From the NCBI GenBank assembly GCA_022508825.1, contig JAFLUI010000001.1:24360-88359 (forward strand): a DNA stretch of 64,000 bases, read 5' to 3'. The notes under the pieces were generated by a model that was given only the letters and a program-made list of their open reading frames with translations, did not search any database and was not told the origin of the DNA. The stretch is from Oscillospiraceae bacterium. Lineage in GTDB: Bacteria; Bacillota; Clostridia; Oscillospirales; Ruminococcaceae. Of the stretch, positions 61,014-64,000 are shown piece after piece; the stretch's first letter is position 1, and the number at the start of each line of letters is the position of its first letter. Made by a program: the position numbers and the translations under genes.

Positions 61014-61963
61014 TCTGTACCCTTCCTCTCTGCCTTGTATTCTTCCTTGTCGGAAATAATAAGAGGCTCACATTCAAGCTGATACCCCGTTTTTTCCTTG
61101 ACAGTGTCCTTTACAATGCCGATAAGCTCCATAAGCTGTGAGAAATCAGCATTTCCCTTGTTTATGATAAATCCGCTGTGCTTGACGCTTACCTCCGCAT
61201 CTCCCACATGGACGCCCTTCAGACCGCACTGCTCAATAAGCAGGGACGCATAGCTTCCCTCAGGACGCTTGAAGGTACTCCCCGCGCTTGGATACTCCAG
61301 CGGCTGCTTGGAGCGGCGCTTCTCCATGAGCTCGTCCATTTTCTCCCTTATAGCCGCTTTGTCCCCCTTCCGGAGACGGATCTCCGCAGAAAGGACTATC
61401 TCCCCGCTTTCGGAAAACCTGCTGTGACGGTAGGAAAAATCAAGCTCATCAGCAGAATATTCTATTACCCTGCCTGTTCTGTCCATAGCCCTGACGGAGA
61501 CCACAACGTCTTTCATTTCTCCGCCATAAGCCCCTGCATTCATGAATACTGCTCCCCCAAGAGTTCCGGGGATGCCATAGGCAAATTCCAGTCCGGTAAG
61601 ACCGTATTCAAGAGCGGCACCGCATATCTGAGAAAGAGGGGTCCCTGCAGTGCATATCAGAGCCTCATCATCTTTTCGGATTATCTCCGAAAAGTCCTTT
61701 CCGGAAACAAAAACCACGCCCTCTATCCCGTCCGAATCAACTATCAGGTTAGAGCCTTTTCCGAAAATATAATATGTGACCCCAAGCTGCTCCGCAAGAG
61801 GTATCAGCTTCAGAAAGCTTTCCTCTCCCCTGAGCTTCACCAGCAGACTGCACCTTCCGCCTATTTTAAATGTGGTGTGATCCTTAAGTACAGCGTCCTT
61901 CTCAACAATGCAGTCCAAAGCCCCGGCCTCTTCTGCAATACGGCTTATCTGCTGATCTGTCAT
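61010..61963 (-). CDS. murB: UDP-N-acetylenolpyruvoylglucosamine reductase
   Basis: The 317-residue FAD enzyme makes UDP-MurNAc for peptidoglycan. Motifs: 'HTTFKIGGRCSLLVK', 'YIFGKGSNLIVDSDGIEGVV', 'LTGLEFAYGIPGTLGGAVFMNAG', split at the turn, then 'YRHSRF', 'QPLEYPSAGSTFKRP' (catalytic Ser) and 'KHSGFIINKGNAD'. This is the type IIb form lacking the extra loop of the E. coli enzyme. It overlaps rapZ by 4 bp. Confidence 0.95.
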   Translation of the reverse strand: MTDQQISRIAEEAGALDCIVEKDAVLKDHTTFKIGGRCSLLVKLRGEESFLKLIPLAEQLGVTYYIFGKGSNLIVDSDGIEGVVFVSGKDFSEIIRKDDEALICTAGTPLSQICGAALEYGLTGLEFAYGIPGTLGGAVFMNAGAYGGEMKDVVVSVRAMDRTGRVIEYSADELDFSYRHSRFSESGEIVLSAEIRLRKGDKAAIREKMDELMEKRRSKQPLEYPSAGSTFKRPEGSYASLLIEQCGLKGVHVGDAEVSVKHSGFIINKGNADFSQLMELIGIVKDTVKEKTGYQLECEPLIISDKEEYKAERKGTE

Positions 61964-61991
61964 AACTCTTCCTCATTTCCTGCGAAATATC

Positions 61992-62735
61992 TTATATACA
62001 TTTTATGTCGTCGGCAAGAAAAATATTGCCCCTTTTTGCAGTAATAAATTCCTTTAATCTTTCCCAGTCAGCGTTGACCACCAGTTTTTCGGGAAAATCC
62101 TGCTCCTTTAACATAGAAAGAGCAATATCAAATTTTCCTACCAGAGTGCAGAAATGAGCGTCCGAGTTCACCACAACAGGTATCTCATATTTCCTGCATA
62201 TCCTTATGACCTCTTTGTAGTTCTCTGAGGTGTTTTTCCACATAATGGAGCTTTCGTTTATCTCCACCAGCTTTTCACATTCCTTGAATTTTTTCAGACA
62301 CTTTTCGTAGTCAAACTCGTATCCCACGGTAGCGCAGTGACCGATAACGTCCACATAGGGATTTTCCGCCACTCCAAGATAAAGACGGGTAATGTCCTTC
62401 TTCGATGACTTCTTAAGATGGCTCCTGTGGATAGACGCGATTATCCAGTCCAGAGACCTGCACTCCTCCTCGGGAAAATCTATAGTGCCATCGTAGTCGG
62501 TAATGCTTGACTCCGCCCCAAATATCATCTTTACGCCAAAAAGCTCTCTGGGGAGAGCTTTTTTCAGGTTATGGAAATGCCACACATGAGGTCCGTCAAT
62601 AGAGGCAGGAGTGTGGTCGGTTATAGCAAGAGCGGTCATGCCCGCCTTCTGGGCGTACTGAGCCATCTCCAGCACGGTTGAATAGGCGTGCGTCGATGCC
62701 ACAGTGTGAGTGTGTGTATCTGCAATGATCTTCAA
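61992..62735 (-). CDS. PHP-domain phosphatase (YcdX-like)
   Basis: The 247-residue protein starts at TTG 62735, 8 nt after GGAGGG. PHP metal motifs: 'ADTHTHTVASTHAYS' (motif I), 'ALAITDHTP' (motif II), 'IFGAESSITDYDGTID', 'DVIGHCATVGYEF' (motif III) and 'VVVNSDAHF' (motif IV). This pattern gives a trinuclear zinc phosphoesterase of the YcdX group. It lies between hprK and murB, a common arrangement in Clostridia. Substrate unknown. Confidence 0.88.
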   Translation of the reverse strand: MKIIADTHTHTVASTHAYSTVLEMAQYAQKAGMTALAITDHTPASIDGPHVWHFHNLKKALPRELFGVKMIFGAESSITDYDGTIDFPEEECRSLDWIIASIHRSHLKKSSKKDITRLYLGVAENPYVDVIGHCATVGYEFDYEKCLKKFKECEKLVEINESSIMWKNTSENYKEVIRICRKYEIPVVVNSDAHFCTLVGKFDIALSMLKEQDFPEKLVVNADWERLKEFITAKRGNIFLADDIKCI

Positions 62736-62750
62736 GACCTGACCCTCCCA

Positions 62751-63713
62751 TCAATAAATATCCCATTTTTTGATGGTTTCCTTGCGGTCCATATCAAGAC
62801 CCAGATTGTCAAGAAGCTCCTGTCCTGCATTATAGCCCATCTTCTTCTGACGGTTGTTCATAGCCGCGACTTCAAGGATAACAGCCAGATTTCGTCCGGG
62901 CTTGACAGGAATGGTCGCACAAGGGACCTTTACTCCAAGAATCGATGTATATTCGCTGTCCACGCCCATTCTGTCATATACCTTTTCGCTGTCCCAGGGC
63001 TCCAGCTCCACGATCATGTCGATCTTCTCTGTCACCTTGATAGCGCCCATACCGAACAGACGGCGGGCATTGATGATGCCTATGCCGCGAATCTCCAGAA
63101 AGTGACGGATATTCTCAGGGGACGAACCAACAAGACTGATGTTGGAAACACGTCTGATCTCCACTGCGTCGTCCGCAACAAGACGGTGTCCCCGCTTGAT
63201 AAGCTCCACAGCGGTCTCGCTCTTACCGACACCGCTTTCGCCAAGGATAAGCATACCCTCGCCGTATACCTCAATGAGAACGCCGTGACGGGTAATTCTG
63301 GGAGCAAGATGCAGATTCAGGAAGGCTATCAGAGCCGCAATAAAGCTGGAGGTACTGTCCTTGTTACGAAGCAGAGGGACTCCATGCTTTTCGGCGATCT
63401 CCACCATTTCGGGGAAATACGGAAGCTCTCTTGTAATGATAAGAGCCGGTATATGCTGAGCGAAAAGCATTTCAAGACGCTCATAGCGGGTCTGCTCGTC
63501 AATGGTGGCAAGATAGGCAAACTCCATCTTGCCAAGTATCTGGACACGCTCATTGTCAAAATATTCATAAAATCCCATAAGCTGGAGACCCGGACGGTTT
63601 ACGTCATTCTCGGTTATCAGCAGCTTTGAAGAATCCTCGGGCAGGTAAACAGTTTCAAGGTGAAATTCCTCAATAATTCTTTTAAGTTCAATGGTAAATT
63701 TTTTCTCTGCCAT
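62751..63713 (-). CDS. hprK: HPr kinase/phosphorylase
   Basis: The 320-residue bifunctional enzyme phosphorylates or dephosphorylates HPr-Ser46, controlling carbon catabolite repression. Walker A 'GESGVGKS' is at residues 158-165, followed by 'ETAVELIKRGHRLVADDAVEI' split at the turn, the HprK signature 'LEIRGIGIINARRLFG' and 'PVKPGRNLAVILEVAAMNNRQK'. It heads the hprK-PHP-murB-rapZ-whiA-dnaE string. An AAAGGA site precedes the ATG. Confidence 0.95.
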   Translation of the reverse strand: MAEKKFTIELKRIIEEFHLETVYLPEDSSKLLITENDVNRPGLQLMGFYEYFDNERVQILGKMEFAYLATIDEQTRYERLEMLFAQHIPALIITRELPYFPEMVEIAEKHGVPLLRNKDSTSSFIAALIAFLNLHLAPRITRHGVLIEVYGEGMLILGESGVGKSETAVELIKRGHRLVADDAVEIRRVSNISLVGSSPENIRHFLEIRGIGIINARRLFGMGAIKVTEKIDMIVELEPWDSEKVYDRMGVDSEYTSILGVKVPCATIPVKPGRNLAVILEVAAMNNRQKKMGYNAGQELLDNLGLDMDRKETIKKWDIY

Positions 63714-63760
63714 TTTACATCAATCCTTTCGCTTAAAGCTTAAACGCATAACTATATTTA

Positions 63761-63788
63761 ATTATACATAATTCAGGAAAAATTTCAA
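63761..63788 (-). promoter_or_regulatory. hprK operon promoter
   Basis: Minus-strand TTGAAA (63788-63783) and TATAAT (63766-63761), 16-nt spacer, about 50 bp before hprK. Confidence 0.75.
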
Positions 63789-63848
63789 GTGGTATTATGT
63801 TATATTTTATTTTTTATTATAAAATACCAAATTTTTTTGAAAAAACCC

Positions 63849-63877
63849 TTGACAAGACAGAAAAAAGCTGTTATAAT
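63849..63877 (+). promoter_or_regulatory. tRNA-Ser promoter
   Basis: TTGACA (63849-63854) and TATAAT (63872-63877), 17-nt spacer, 30 bp before the tRNA; divergent from hprK. Confidence 0.85.
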
Positions 63878-63907
63878 AATTAAGTCGTTGGTGATGGCTT
63901 TGATAAT

Positions 63908-64000
63908 GGAGAAGTCGCCTAGCCCGGTTTATGGCGCACGACTGGAACTCGTGTATGGGTTGATAGCTCATCGAGGGTTCGAATCCCTCCTTCTCCGCCA
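63908..64000 (+). tRNA. tRNA-Ser (anticodon GGA)
   Basis: A complete 93-nt class II tRNA. Acceptor GGAGAAG pairs with CTTCTCC, followed by discriminator G and an encoded CCA that ends exactly at the window edge. Anticodon stem CACGA/TCGTG holds loop CTGGAAC with GGA at 63944-63946, reading UCC and UCU. The long variable arm and the T loop TTCGAAT are normal for tRNA-Ser. Confidence 0.97.

Noticed and set aside
62688..63629. 313-residue plus-strand ORF
   Set aside because: It is antisense to hprK and the PHP gene, with composition typical of a reverse-complement shadow.
1..64000. CRISPR array, insertion sequence, integrase, phage or conjugative genes
   Set aside because: No regularly spaced direct repeats and no transposase, integrase or phage structural proteins were seen on either strand.

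Overview
The window looks like a chromosomal segment of a low-GC Gram-positive gut or rumen bacterium, most likely Ruminococcus or a close Oscillospiraceae relative. Reasons: strong AAAGGAGG-type ribosome binding sites, TTGACA-17-TATAAT promoters, a T-box and a THF riboswitch, the hprK-murB-rapZ-whiA cluster, a cellobiose 2-epimerase close to the Ruminococcus albus enzyme as I remember it, DUF4179/sigma-factor pairs, and lipoproteins with Thr/Glu-rich linkers. No phage, insertion sequence or CRISPR array was seen. Species assignment is inference.

Layout. 1-5.3 kb: three tandem paralogous lipoproteins (the first cut by the window edge) and a PstS-like lipoprotein. 5.3-6.9 kb: sigma factor and DUF4179 membrane partner. 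7.0-10.0 kb: leuC-leuD-leuB, with a hairpin-rich element between leuC and leuD. 10.3-11.7 kb: two tandem acidic proteins of unknown function. 11.7-19.6 kb (minus): secA, DUF1015, cellobiose 2-epimerase, ComFB-like, DUF1538 membrane protein and P-II-like protein, running in one direction. 19.8-24.7 kb: zinc-ribbon/TPR membrane protein, MFS transporter, and a LacI-type sensor fused to GGDEF. 24.8-31.8 kb: T-box-controlled trpE-trpGD-trpC-trpF-trpB-trpA, convergent with aroB. 33-37.9 kb: an accessory patch (acetyltransferases, alpha/beta hydrolase, a decayed gene, an orphan gene, rtcB behind an attenuator-like leader). 37.9-51.3 kb (minus): a long purine operon reading purE ... purC, purF paralog, purF, purM, purN, purO, purH (transformylase only), purD, with accessory genes inserted. 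purB and purL/Q/S are not in the window. 51.4-53.1 kb: ferredoxin, a coiled-coil protein and a polysaccharide deacetylase. 53.1-63.7 kb (minus): hprK, PHP phosphoesterase, murB, rapZ, whiA, dnaE, then pfkA, a THF riboswitch, folT and an unknown acidic protein. The window ends with a complete tRNA-Ser(GGA) gene.

The anabolic themes connect. The leucine, tryptophan, shikimate and purine genes supply amino acids and nucleotides. Purine synthesis uses formyl-THF (purN, purH), and folate uptake (folT) is under THF riboswitch control.

The most unusual signals are in untranslated regions. A 36-codon leader ORF plus competing hairpins precedes rtcB. A 40-codon leader ORF before purE has its stop codon inside the 5' arm of an intrinsic terminator. 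A roughly 49-nt structured segment is shared by the trpE and purF-paralog 5' regions. A long hairpin covers the ribosome binding site of the polysaccharide deacetylase gene. All structures were found by eye, and none has been tested by folding or covariation.
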